A stretch of 37,943 nt of DNA from Variovorax sp. KK3 (GTDB taxonomy: Bacteria; Pseudomonadota; Gammaproteobacteria; Burkholderiales; Burkholderiaceae_C), in assembly GCF_001984055.1 (NCBI RefSeq), contig NZ_LYVO01000075.1, positions 1 through 37,943 of the forward strand, written 5' to 3'. Position numbers and translations under genes: made by a program. This document shows, in pieces, positions 7,300-14,711 of the stretch (positions are counted from its first letter, which is position 1; each line of letters starts with the position of its first letter). The notes under the pieces are model-generated. The model was not told the origin of the DNA. It did no database searches and saw nothing but the letters and a program-made list of their open reading frames with translations.

Positions 7300-7932
7300 A
7301 TGGTCTGCCCGACTCTCGAACTTCGCGATCTGGCGTGCGTGCGCGGCGGCCGCGCGCTGTTCAGCGGACTGAGCCTCGGCCTGCACGCCGGCCGGATGCT
7401 GCGGGTGCGCGGCGCCAACGGCGCCGGCAAGACCAGCCTGCTCCGGCTGGTCTGCGGCCTGCTGCGGCCCACCCAGGGCGAGGTGCTGTGGCAAGGCACG
7501 CGCATCGACGCGATGCGCGAAGGCTTTCATCGGCAACTGATCTACATCGGCCATGCGGCCGCGTTGAAGGACGACCTCACGGCAGGCGAGAACCTGCAGT
7601 CGGCCGCGCGCCTCGCGGGTTGGCCGACGAGCCGCCGCGCGGTGTCGGCCGCCCTCGCCGAGGTCGGCCTGCCCGGTTGCGACGCCACGCCGGCGCGCGG
7701 CCTGTCGCAGGGCCAGCGCAGGCGCGTGGCGCTCGCGCGCCTGGTGCTGGGCGCGCAGGCGCCGCTGTGGGTGCTCGACGAGCCTTTCGACGCACTCGAC
7801 GCCACGGCGGCGGCGTGGCTGGTGCGGTGCACCGCTTCGCAGGTGCGACGCGGCGGCACGGTGCTGCTCACGAGCCACGACCCGGCACTGGCATTTCCCG
7901 CCGACATGCCGCAGATGGAGCTGGTGCTGTGA
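7300..7932 (+). CDS. ccmA: Cytochrome c maturation ABC transporter ATPase CcmA
   Basis: The ATPase of the CcmAB(CD) complex, which releases holo-CcmE from CcmC using ATP at the cytoplasmic face. Walker A is GANGAGKTSL near residue 38, the signature motif is LSQGQRRRVALARL near 130, and Walker B with the catalytic glutamate is PLWVLDEPFDALD near 152. The 210-residue length from ATG 7300 is normal. An in-frame ATG at 7252 would add 16 unconserved residues encoded across the operator. First of nine ccm genes, overlapping ccmB by 4 bases. There is almost no leader and no clear ribosome binding site, which is odd for the first gene of an operon. Confidence 0.93.
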   Translation: MVCPTLELRDLACVRGGRALFSGLSLGLHAGRMLRVRGANGAGKTSLLRLVCGLLRPTQGEVLWQGTRIDAMREGFHRQLIYIGHAAALKDDLTAGENLQSAARLAGWPTSRRAVSAALAEVGLPGCDATPARGLSQGQRRRVALARLVLGAQAPLWVLDEPFDALDATAAAWLVRCTASQVRRGGTVLLTSHDPALAFPADMPQMELVL

Positions 7933-8678
7933 ACACGATCGCCGCTCCTGCCCCCGTTGCTGCCGCTATTCCTGCACCCTTCCCGGCGCCGCCCGCGAAC
8001 GAGGCCGGCCTGCTGGCCGGCGTGGCCCGCCTGGTCGAGCGCGACCTGCGCCTGGCCTGGCGGCGCCCCACCGATCCGCTCGCCGCACTGCTCTTCTTCG
8101 TGATCGTGGCGAGCCTGTTCCCGCTCGGCATCGGCCCCGAGCCCGAACTGCTTCGCCGCATGGCGCCCGGCATCGTCTGGGTGGCGGCACTGCTGGCATC
8201 GATGCTGTCGCTGACGCGGCTGTTCGCCGACGACTTTCAGGACGGCACGCTCGAATCGCTGCTGCTGTCGCCGACGCCGCTCGCGCTGCTGGTGCTCGGC
8301 AAGGCATTCGCCCACTGGCTCTGCACCGGCCTGCCACTGGCGCTGGTGTCGCCGCTGCTGGCGCTGCAGTACGGCCTGGTGCCGGAGGCAATGGGCGTGT
8401 TGGCCGCATCGCTGCTGCTGGGCACGCCGGCGTTGAGCCTGATCGGCGCGATCGGTGCCGCGCTCACCGTGGGCGTGCGCGGCGCCGGCATGCTGCTGTC
8501 GCTGCTGGTGCTGCCGCTGGTGGTGCCGGTGCTGATCTTCGGCGCCGGCGCGGTGGATGCCAGCACCGCCGGCATGGGCGTGGCCGGCCATTTCTCGCTG
8601 CTGGGCGCCATGCTCGTCCTGGCCTTGGCAGGCGCGCCATGGGCCGCCGCCGCCGCGTTGCGCATCGCGCTCGAATGA
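7929..8678 (+). CDS. ccmB: Cytochrome c maturation ABC transporter permease CcmB
   Basis: The membrane subunit of the CcmAB complex, 249 residues from GTG at 7929, which overlaps the ccmA TGA (GTGA). The body ERDLRLAWRRPTDPLAALLFFVIVASLFPL, FADDFQDGTLESLLLSP and several hydrophobic segments match the family. About 30 alanine- and proline-rich residues at the N-terminus make it longer than the usual 220; no later start codon improves this. Six membrane spans are expected. Confidence 0.93.
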   Translation: MNTIAAPAPVAAAIPAPFPAPPANEAGLLAGVARLVERDLRLAWRRPTDPLAALLFFVIVASLFPLGIGPEPELLRRMAPGIVWVAALLASMLSLTRLFADDFQDGTLESLLLSPTPLALLVLGKAFAHWLCTGLPLALVSPLLALQYGLVPEAMGVLAASLLLGTPALSLIGAIGAALTVGVRGAGMLLSLLVLPLVVPVLIFGAGAVDASTAGMGVAGHFSLLGAMLVLALAGAPWAAAAALRIALE

Positions 8679-8689
8679 GGGGACCCGCC

Positions 8690-9466
8690 ATGTCGTTCGT
8701 CACCACGTCGCTGCCACCTCGTCGCGCATCCTCGTTCAGCCTGTTCGCGCTGGCGTCGCCGGCCCGCTTCTACCCACTGGCCGGCCGCATCGCGATGGCA
8801 TCGGCAGTGACGGCGGCGCTGCTGGCGGTGGCCGGGCTGGTGATCGGCCTCGGCATGGCGCCCACCGACGCGCAGCAGGGCGAGGCCTACCGGATCATCT
8901 TCGTGCACGTGCCGGCGGCGTGGATGTCGATGGTGCTGTACGTCGCGATGGCCTTCTGGGCCGGCATCGGGCTCGCATTCAACGCGCGGCTGGCGGCGAT
9001 GTTCGCGCGGGCGCTGGCGCCGACCGGTGCGCTCATGACCTTCCTCGCGCTGTGGACCGGCGCGCTCTGGGGCAAGCCGACCTGGGGGGCGTGGTGGGTG
9101 TGGGACGCACGGCTCACGTCGGAGCTGATCCTGCTCTTTCTCTACCTCGGCTTCCTGGCGCTGCACGGCGCCATCGACGACGTGCGGCGCGCCGATCGCG
9201 CGGCGGCCGTGCTCGCGCTGGTCGGCGTGGTGAACGTGCCGATCATCTATTTCTCGGTGAAGTGGTGGAACACGCTGCATCAGGGCGCGTCGGTCAGCCT
9301 GTCGAAGGCGCCGAGCATGGCGACGCCGATGCTGACCGGCATGCTGGTGATGGTCGCGGCCGCCTGGCTCTACTGCATCGCCGTGAGCCTGTGGCGGCTT
9401 CGCAGCCTGATCCTCGCACGCGAGCGCGACGCGGCATGGGCCGCCCGCGCGCTGGAGGCGCCATGA
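8690..9466 (+). CDS. ccmC: Heme handling protein CcmC
   Basis: CcmC presents periplasmic heme and attaches it to CcmE. The 258-residue product has the tryptophan-rich motif WGAWWVWD in a periplasmic loop and the family histidines in FVHVPAAWMS and WWNTLHQG, likely heme ligands. The ATG at 8690 is chosen because GAGGGG lies 8 bases upstream; an ATG at 8675 overlapping the ccmB stop is an alternative that adds five residues. About 35 N-terminal residues precede the first membrane span. Confidence 0.93.
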   Translation: MSFVTTSLPPRRASSFSLFALASPARFYPLAGRIAMASAVTAALLAVAGLVIGLGMAPTDAQQGEAYRIIFVHVPAAWMSMVLYVAMAFWAGIGLAFNARLAAMFARALAPTGALMTFLALWTGALWGKPTWGAWWVWDARLTSELILLFLYLGFLALHGAIDDVRRADRAAAVLALVGVVNVPIIYFSVKWWNTLHQGASVSLSKAPSMATPMLTGMLVMVAAAWLYCIAVSLWRLRSLILARERDAAWAARALEAP

Positions 9467-9642
9467 ACTGGAACGGCTGGGACGACTTCTTCGCGATGGG
9501 CGGCTACGGCCTGTACGTGTGGGGCGCGTTCGGCATGTGCGCGCTGGTGGTGGCGGTCGAAGCGCTGCAACTGCGTGCCACGCGGCGCGGCCTGCGGGTG
9601 GGTCGGCAGGCGCAGATCGACGCGGCTGGAGAGCGCTCGTGA
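9463..9642 (+). CDS. ccmD: Heme exporter accessory protein CcmD
   Basis: A small single-span protein of 59 residues that stabilises the CcmABC-CcmE complex and helps release holo-CcmE. The N-terminal pattern WDDFFAMGGYGLYVWGAFG, then a hydrophobic stretch and a basic tail (RATRRGLRVGRQ), is characteristic. It overlaps ccmC (ATGA) and ccmE (GTGA) by four bases each. Confidence 0.9.
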   Translation: MNWNGWDDFFAMGGYGLYVWGAFGMCALVVAVEALQLRATRRGLRVGRQAQIDAAGERS

Positions 9643-10088
9643 AAGCGCGCAGCCGGCGCGGTCTCGCGATCCTCGCAGGCCTCGCGGCGCTGGGCATCGC
9701 GAGCGCGCTGGTGCTCAACGCGTTTCGCAGCAACCTCGTGTTCTTCTTCAGCCCCTCGCAGATCGCATCCAAGGAGGCGCCGCTGGAACGCGGCTTCCGC
9801 CTGGGCGGCCTGGTCGAGCAGGGCAGCATCCGGCGCAGCGCGCAGGGACTGACCGTGCATTTCGTCGTGACCGACATGGCACGCACGGTGCCGGTGGTCT
9901 ACACCGGCCTGCTGCCCGACCTGTTCCGCGAAGGCAAGGGCGTGGTCGCGCAGGGCCGGCTCGGCGCGGACGGCGTGTTCCGCGCCGACCAGGTGCTGGC
10001 CAAGCACGACGAGAACTACATGCCGCCCGAGGCGGCGCAGGCGCTGGAGCAGGCGCGCCGAGGCAGGCGCGAGGTGGCCGAGCCGTGA
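9639..10088 (+). CDS. ccmE: Heme chaperone CcmE
   Basis: A periplasmic, membrane-anchored chaperone that binds heme covalently before passing it to CcmF/H. The 149-residue product begins with a basic N-terminus and one membrane anchor (residues 8-28), then an OB-fold domain. The heme-attachment motif HDENY has His123 and Tyr127, matching the HxxxY motif. Start is GTG at 9639, overlapping ccmD by 4 bases. Confidence 0.94.
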   Translation: MKARSRRGLAILAGLAALGIASALVLNAFRSNLVFFFSPSQIASKEAPLERGFRLGGLVEQGSIRRSAQGLTVHFVVTDMARTVPVVYTGLLPDLFREGKGVVAQGRLGADGVFRADQVLAKHDENYMPPEAAQALEQARRGRREVAEP

Positions 10089-12124
10089 TCCCCGAACTCG
10101 GCCACTTCGCGCTCGTGCTCGCGCTCGCGATGGCGCTGGTGCAGGGCTCGCTGCCGCTCGCCGGCGCGGCGCGCGGCCATGCGGGGTGGATCGCGCTCGC
10201 GCGCCCGGCGGCGGTGGCGCAGTTCGTTTTCTTGGCCATCGCCTACCTGGCGCTCACGCAGGCTTTCGCGCTGAACGACTTCTCGGTGCTGTACGTGGCG
10301 CAGCATTCGAATTCGTCGCTGCCGATGGTCTACCGCATCACCGGCGTGTGGGGCGGGCACGAAGGCTCGATCCTGCTGTGGACGCTGATCCTCGCGGGCT
10401 GGACCCTGGCCGTGGCCCTGTTCGCGCGGCATCCCGACGACGCGATGCTCGCCCGCGTGCTGGGCGTGATGGGCCTGGTGAGCTGCGGCTTCCTGCTGTT
10501 CACGCTGTTCACCTCCAACCCCTTCGAACGCCTGCTGCCGGCCGCTGGGGAAGGCCAGGACCTCACGCCGCTGCTGCAGGACCCGGGCATGGTGATCCAT
10601 CCGCCAATGCTCTACATGGGCTACGTCGGCTTCGTGGTCGCCTTCGCCTTCGCGGTGGCCGCGTTGCTGTCGGGGCAGCTCGACGCCGCCTGGGCACGCG
10701 CCTCGCGCCCCTGGACCACGGCGGCCTGGTGCTTCCTGACCTGCGGCATCGCGCTCGGCAGCTTCTGGGCTTACTACGAACTCGGCTGGGGCGGCTGGTG
10801 GTTCTGGGATCCGGTGGAGAACGCATCGCTGATGCCCTGGATGGCCGGCACCGCGCTGATCCACTCGCTGGCCGTGACCGAAAAGCGCGGCGCCTTTCGC
10901 GCGTGGACCGCGCTGCTCGCCATCGCCGCGTTTTCGCTTTCGCTGCTGGGCACCTTCCTGGTCCGTTCGGGCGTGCTGAGTTCGGTCCACGCCTTCGCGA
11001 CCGACCCGGCGCGCGGCGTGTTCATCCTGATGTTCCTGGCGCTGGTGGTGTGCGGGTCGCTGGCGGTGTTCGCCTGGCGCGCACCGAAGCTCGAAGCGAC
11101 GGTGCGCTTCGAACTCGTCTCGCGCGAATCCATGCTGCTGGCCAACAACGCGCTGCTGCTCGTGGCCTGCGCGGCCGTGGCGCTGGGCACGCTGTACCCG
11201 CTGGCCATCGACGCGCTCGGGCTCGGCAAGCTGTCGGTGGGCCCGCCTTACTTCGAGGCGGTCTTCGTGCCGCTGATGGCGCCTGCGCTCTTCCTGATGG
11301 GCATCGGCCCCTTGGCACGGTGGCGGCAGGCGCACGCGGGCGACCTGGCACGGCGGCTGCGCTGGGCCTTGGGCGTGAGCGCGGCAAGTGCCGTGCTCGC
11401 CCCGCTGGCGCTGGGCCGCTGGACGCCGATGATCGGCTTCGGCCTGCTGCTGGCCACGTGGATCGCGAGCACCTGCGCGCTCAACCTCGCCGGCAAGCTG
11501 CGCGGCCACGCGCCCGGCGCGTGGGGCGCCCGGCTCGCGGCGCAGACCGGCAGCTACTACGGCATGCTGTGCGCCCACTTCGGCGTGGCGGTGTTCGTGG
11601 TCGGCGTCACCATCGTGGGCGGCTACTCGGTCGAGCGCGACGTGCGCATGGGGCCGGGCGACACGGCCACGCTGGGCCGCTACGTGTTTCGCTTCCAGGG
11701 CGTCAGCGAGCAGCGCGGGCCCAACTACATCGCGGCGCGCGCCACGATCGCGGTGACCCGCGGCGATGCGCCGCTGACCACGATGTCGCCCGAGCGGCGG
11801 CTGTACGTCGCGACCCGCACGCCGATGACCGAGACGGCAATCCACCGCCACTTCACGCGCGACCTCTACGTGTCGCTCGGCGAACCCGTGAGCCCGTTGC
11901 AGTGGAGCGTGCGCATCCACTACAAGCCCTTCGTCGGCTGGATCTGGGGCGGCTGCCTGCTGATGGCACTCGGCGGCCTGGCGGCGCTGTGCGACCGGCG
12001 CCGGCGCGCGACGCGCTCGTTGCCGCTGCGGACCGCGCCGGGCGGTGCGCACGCGCCCGCCATGCCCGCCATGCCCGCCATGACGGAGCTGCCGGCCTTC
12101 TTCAACGAAACGAGGCATTCGTGA
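10085..12124 (+). CDS. ccmF: Heme lyase subunit CcmF
   Basis: A multispan integral membrane protein of 679 residues that receives heme from CcmE and ligates it to apocytochrome c with CcmH/I. The WWD domain is seen as GWGGWWFWDPVENASLMPW, and VYRITGVWGGHEGSILLW near the N-terminus holds a conserved family histidine. GTG at 10085 overlaps ccmE (GTGA). The C-terminal tail contains a small tandem repeat giving repeated Met-Pro-Ala and is slightly longer than usual. Confidence 0.95.
   Translation: MIPELGHFALVLALAMALVQGSLPLAGAARGHAGWIALARPAAVAQFVFLAIAYLALTQAFALNDFSVLYVAQHSNSSLPMVYRITGVWGGHEGSILLWTLILAGWTLAVALFARHPDDAMLARVLGVMGLVSCGFLLFTLFTSNPFERLLPAAGEGQDLTPLLQDPGMVIHPPMLYMGYVGFVVAFAFAVAALLSGQLDAAWARASRPWTTAAWCFLTCGIALGSFWAYYELGWGGWWFWDPVENASLMPWMAGTALIHSLAVTEKRGAFRAWTALLAIAAFSLSLLGTFLVRSGVLSSVHAFATDPARGVFILMFLALVVCGSLAVFAWRAPKLEATVRFELVSRESMLLANNALLLVACAAVALGTLYPLAIDALGLGKLSVGPPYFEAVFVPLMAPALFLMGIGPLARWRQAHAGDLARRLRWALGVSAASAVLAPLALGRWTPMIGFGLLLATWIASTCALNLAGKLRGHAPGAWGARLAAQTGSYYGMLCAHFGVAVFVVGVTIVGGYSVERDVRMGPGDTATLGRYVFRFQGVSEQRGPNYIAARATIAVTRGDAPLTTMSPERRLYVATRTPMTETAIHRHFTRDLYVSLGEPVSPLQWSVRIHYKPFVGWIWGGCLLMALGGLAALCDRRRRATRSLPLRTAPGGAHAPAMPAMPAMTELPAFFNETRHS
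12055..12081 (+). repeat. Three tandem copies of a 9-base unit in the ccmF 3' end
   Basis: The unit GCCCGCCAT is repeated three times without mismatch, encoding repeated Pro-Ala-Met in the soluble C-terminal tail of CcmF. Unit length is a multiple of three, so copy-number change would not shift the frame. Confidence 0.8.
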
Positions 12125-12645
12125 AGCGCACCGCCATTCCGCTGCTCGTCGCCGGTGTGCTGGTCGCGTTCATGGCCGCAGGCCTGACCCTGAAGCCGCG
12201 CGACGTGCCCTCGCCGCTGATCGGCAAGCCCGCGCCCCGCTTCACGCTGCCGGTGCTCGAGCAGCCGGGCCAGACGCTCTCGGTGGAAGACATGCGCGGC
12301 AAGGTCTGGCTGCTCAATGTCTGGGCGTCGTGGTGCGTGGCCTGCCGGCTCGAGCATCCCCTGGTGCTCGACGCGGCGCGAAACGGCCAGGTGCCGATCT
12401 ATGGGCTCAACTACAAGGACGTGCCCGCCGACGCGCAGCGCTGGCTCGAACGCTTCGGCAACCCCTACACCGCCTCGCTGTCGGACCGCGAGGGCCAGGT
12501 CGGCATCGACTTCGGCGTGTACGGCGTGCCCGAGACCTTCGTGATCGACAAGACGGGCGTGATCCGCCACAAGATCACCGGCCCGCTCACGCCCGAGACC
12601 CTGCGCGACACCGTCATGCCGCTGGTGAGGAAGCTCGATGGCTAA
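12121..12645 (+). CDS. ccmG: Periplasmic thiol:disulfide oxidoreductase CcmG (DsbE)
   Basis: A membrane-anchored thioredoxin-fold protein of 174 residues that keeps apocytochrome c haem-binding cysteines, or CcmH, reduced. One N-terminal span (residues 5-22) is followed by the redox motif NVWASWCVACRLEHP with Cys72 and Cys75, and the cis-proline region GVYGVPETFVIDKTG. GTG at 12121 overlaps the ccmF stop by four bases. Confidence 0.93.
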   Translation: MKRTAIPLLVAGVLVAFMAAGLTLKPRDVPSPLIGKPAPRFTLPVLEQPGQTLSVEDMRGKVWLLNVWASWCVACRLEHPLVLDAARNGQVPIYGLNYKDVPADAQRWLERFGNPYTASLSDREGQVGIDFGVYGVPETFVIDKTGVIRHKITGPLTPETLRDTVMPLVRKLDG

Positions 12646-13045
12646 GCACGAGTTGATCGGCTGGGCATGCGCGCTGGCCGCATGCGCGGCGCTGGGCGGC
12701 GAGGCGCAGCCCGTGTCCGCCGATCCGCAGCTCGAAGCGCGCGTGCAGGCGATCGCCGCCGAACTGCGCTGCCTGGTGTGCCAGAACGAGACGCTCGCGG
12801 CATCGCAGTCCGCCCTGGCGACCGACCTGCGTGCGCAGATCGGCCAGCAGCTCACGCAAGGGCGAACGGCGGACGAGATCAGGGAATACATGGTCGAGCG
12901 CTACGGCCAGTTCGTGCTGTACCGCCCGGCCTTCAACGCGACCACGGCGCTCTTGTGGCTCGGGCCATTCATGCTGCTCGGCGGGGCCTTGTTCGCTTTG
13001 ATCCGAATCGTGCGTCGCCATGAGCGCGGCGCTCCGGCACCATGA
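12638..13045 (+). CDS. ccmH: Cytochrome c maturation protein CcmH (redox subunit)
   Basis: This short CcmH carries the periplasmic LRCLVCQN motif (Cys45, Cys48) used in thiol exchange with apocytochrome c or CcmG. An N-terminal signal or anchor is followed by a three-helix domain and a C-terminal membrane span (TTALLWLGPFMLLGGALFALIRI), giving 135 residues, the normal size for the CcmH form without a TPR domain. It overlaps ccmG by 8 bases and ccmI by 4. Confidence 0.93.
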   Translation: MAKHELIGWACALAACAALGGEAQPVSADPQLEARVQAIAAELRCLVCQNETLAASQSALATDLRAQIGQQLTQGRTADEIREYMVERYGQFVLYRPAFNATTALLWLGPFMLLGGALFALIRIVRRHERGAPAP

Positions 13046-13551
13046 CCGCCTTCTGGATCGCCGCCTGCGGGCTCGCCGCCCTCGCCTGGCTCCTGCTGTC
13101 GGCGCCCTTGCATCGACTCGGAGCCCCGGCCGCCGAGCCATCGCGACGAACACGCGCATGGCTCGGCGTCGCCGTCAGCGCGTTCGCGTTCGTGGTCTAC
13201 GGCTTCCTCGGCAACATCGATGCGTTGCGGACGAGTCCGTCGCAGGCGGCGTCGGCGTCACTCTCCACGCAAGCGGAGACGGCGACGCCTTCAGCCGCGG
13301 TCGCGAGCGAAGCACCGGTCGAAGCCGTGGAGGCGATGCTCGACGCGATGGTGATTCGCATGCAGGCGCAAGCGCCGGGCACTGTCGATGCGGCCGGCTG
13401 GCGCCTGGTGGCACGCTCGTATGCGTCGATCCGACGCTACGACGGCGCGAGCCGCGCCTACGGTCTTGCCATCGAGCTGGCGCCGGACGATCAGGCCCTG
13501 CGCGCCGAGCTGGCCGACTTGCAGAAGTCCCTGCAGGCCGGCGCGCGCTAG
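13042..13551 (+). CDS. ccmI: CcmI-like apocytochrome c chaperone, short form
   Basis: The last gene of the operon encodes 169 residues: an N-terminal span (residues 4-22), a second hydrophobic segment (41-56), a low-complexity linker and one or two TPR-like helical hairpins near the C-terminus (GWRLVARSYASIRRYDGASRAYGLAIELAPDD in part). CcmI/CycH proteins bind the C-terminal helix of apocytochromes and are usually 300-450 residues, so this is a short version. The identity rests on position (ATGA overlap with ccmH), topology and the TPR motif. Confidence 0.75.
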   Translation: MTAFWIAACGLAALAWLLLSAPLHRLGAPAAEPSRRTRAWLGVAVSAFAFVVYGFLGNIDALRTSPSQAASASLSTQAETATPSAAVASEAPVEAVEAMLDAMVIRMQAQAPGTVDAAGWRLVARSYASIRRYDGASRAYGLAIELAPDDQALRAELADLQKSLQAGAR

Positions 13552-13559
13552 CGATGCGC

Positions 13560-13643
13560 TCAGCGCTTGGGTGTGCGCATCCAGTCGACGATCAACCAGA
13601 CGAGCGGCGCACCGATGATCCATACGGGCAGAAGGGCCTTCAT
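13560..13643 (-). CDS. 27-residue single-span membrane protein, unknown
   Basis: This tiny gene encodes a product starting MKALLPVWIIGAPLVWLIVD and ending in a basic tail (RTPKR). The ATG at 13643 is preceded by AGGAGA with a six-base spacer, one of the best ribosome binding sites in the window, which is the main evidence that it is real. It consists of one hydrophobic helix of about 18 residues with two prolines. It lies convergent to ccmI (stops 9 bases apart) and 183 bases after the maoC-like gene on the same strand. I do not recognise a family. Confidence 0.6.
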   Translation of the reverse strand: MKALLPVWIIGAPLVWLIVDWMRTPKR

Positions 13644-13826
13644 CGCGTTCTCCTGTGGCTAGAGATTCCGAACGCTGATCGCGAGTCATCGCGCACGGCG
13701 TACGTGCCGCTGCGCAGCGGGTGTAGGCGAGCGACGCGACTTCGGCGCATTCGCGCTCAGCCGCGTGGGACGAAGCAGCCGGCGGCTCGGCTGTCCTGGC
13801 GGCCGCGATGAAGCTGCGCTCCGCGC

Positions 13827-14711
13827 CTAGCGCACGAGCGCAGGCGCCAGTATGGCCCGGCCATTAGCCAGCACCTGCACGCCGCGCTCCTTCACGCTCG
13901 CGCGAAACGCGATCTCCTCGCTCCCCAGCCGCCAGCAGTCCAGCATCAGCGTCTCGCCGGGATACACCGGCGAGGTCAGCCGCGCGCGCATCGACTTCAT
14001 GCGAGATGCATCGTGCCCGCAGAACTGCGCGAGGATGCCGCGGCACGCATTGCCGTAGGTCGCCAGTCCATGAAGGATGGGCCTGGGAAACCCGGCCTTC
14101 GATGCGACGGCCGGATCGACGTGCAAAGGATTCAGGTCGCCCGAGAGCCGGTACAGCACGGCCGCATCGGCACGGGTCGGCAGCTCGATGCTCAGTTCGG
14201 CCGCTGCATCGGGCGTGGCCGGTACGGCGGCTGCGGCTTCGTCACCGCCCCCGTTCCTCGAAAAGCCACCATCGCCGCGCAGGAACAGCACCATCTCGAC
14301 CGTGGCGACGAGCCGGCCGTCCGCTTCGTCCGTCAGCGCTTTTTCCACATGCATCACAGCGCCCTTGCCCTCGCCCTTGTCGACGATTCGGGTGACGCGG
14401 CTCTCGCCGATCAACGTGGCGGCGGCGGGCAACGGCGAATGAATCGTCACGCCCTGCTCGCCGTGCACGAGCTTCAGGTAGTCGATGCCCAGTTCCTTGC
14501 GATCGCGCATCCAGAAGCCCGGCGAAGCCAACACCGCGGCCATGGTCGGCACGGCCTGCAAGTCTTTCTCGTAGACGAAGCGCAAATCCTCCGCGGACAG
14601 CGGGTCGGCCGCGAAGCCGACGCCCAGTGCGTAGAGGATGGTGTCGCGCGCGGTGTAAGCATGGCGCACGGGGCCGGAGCGCCAGGCCTTGGTCTTTTCG
14701 TAGTCGATCAT
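13827..14711 (-). CDS. MaoC-family 2-enoyl-CoA hydratase (double hot-dog)
   Basis: A 294-residue protein of the hydratase-2 type, expected to add water to a 2-enoyl-CoA. An N-terminal hot-dog domain without catalytic motif (roughly 1-150) is followed by a C-terminal MaoC domain with GDLNPLHVDPAVASKAGFPR and ILHG (residues 191-215), where Asp192 and His197 are the catalytic pair. The two-domain form resembles the hydratase part of MFE-2 enzymes. The ATG at 14711 overlaps the stop of the upstream crotonase gene (ATGA), so the SDR, crotonase and hydratase genes form one minus-strand operon. The substrate is unknown. Confidence 0.88.
   Translation of the reverse strand: MIDYEKTKAWRSGPVRHAYTARDTILYALGVGFAADPLSAEDLRFVYEKDLQAVPTMAAVLASPGFWMRDRKELGIDYLKLVHGEQGVTIHSPLPAAATLIGESRVTRIVDKGEGKGAVMHVEKALTDEADGRLVATVEMVLFLRGDGGFSRNGGGDEAAAAVPATPDAAAELSIELPTRADAAVLYRLSGDLNPLHVDPAVASKAGFPRPILHGLATYGNACRGILAQFCGHDASRMKSMRARLTSPVYPGETLMLDCWRLGSEEIAFRASVKERGVQVLANGRAILAPALVR

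Noticed and set aside
13776..13793. Stem-loop CAGCCG/CGGCTG in the gap after the MaoC gene
   Set aside because: Six base pairs, no T-run and common in GC-rich DNA; not enough to call a terminator.
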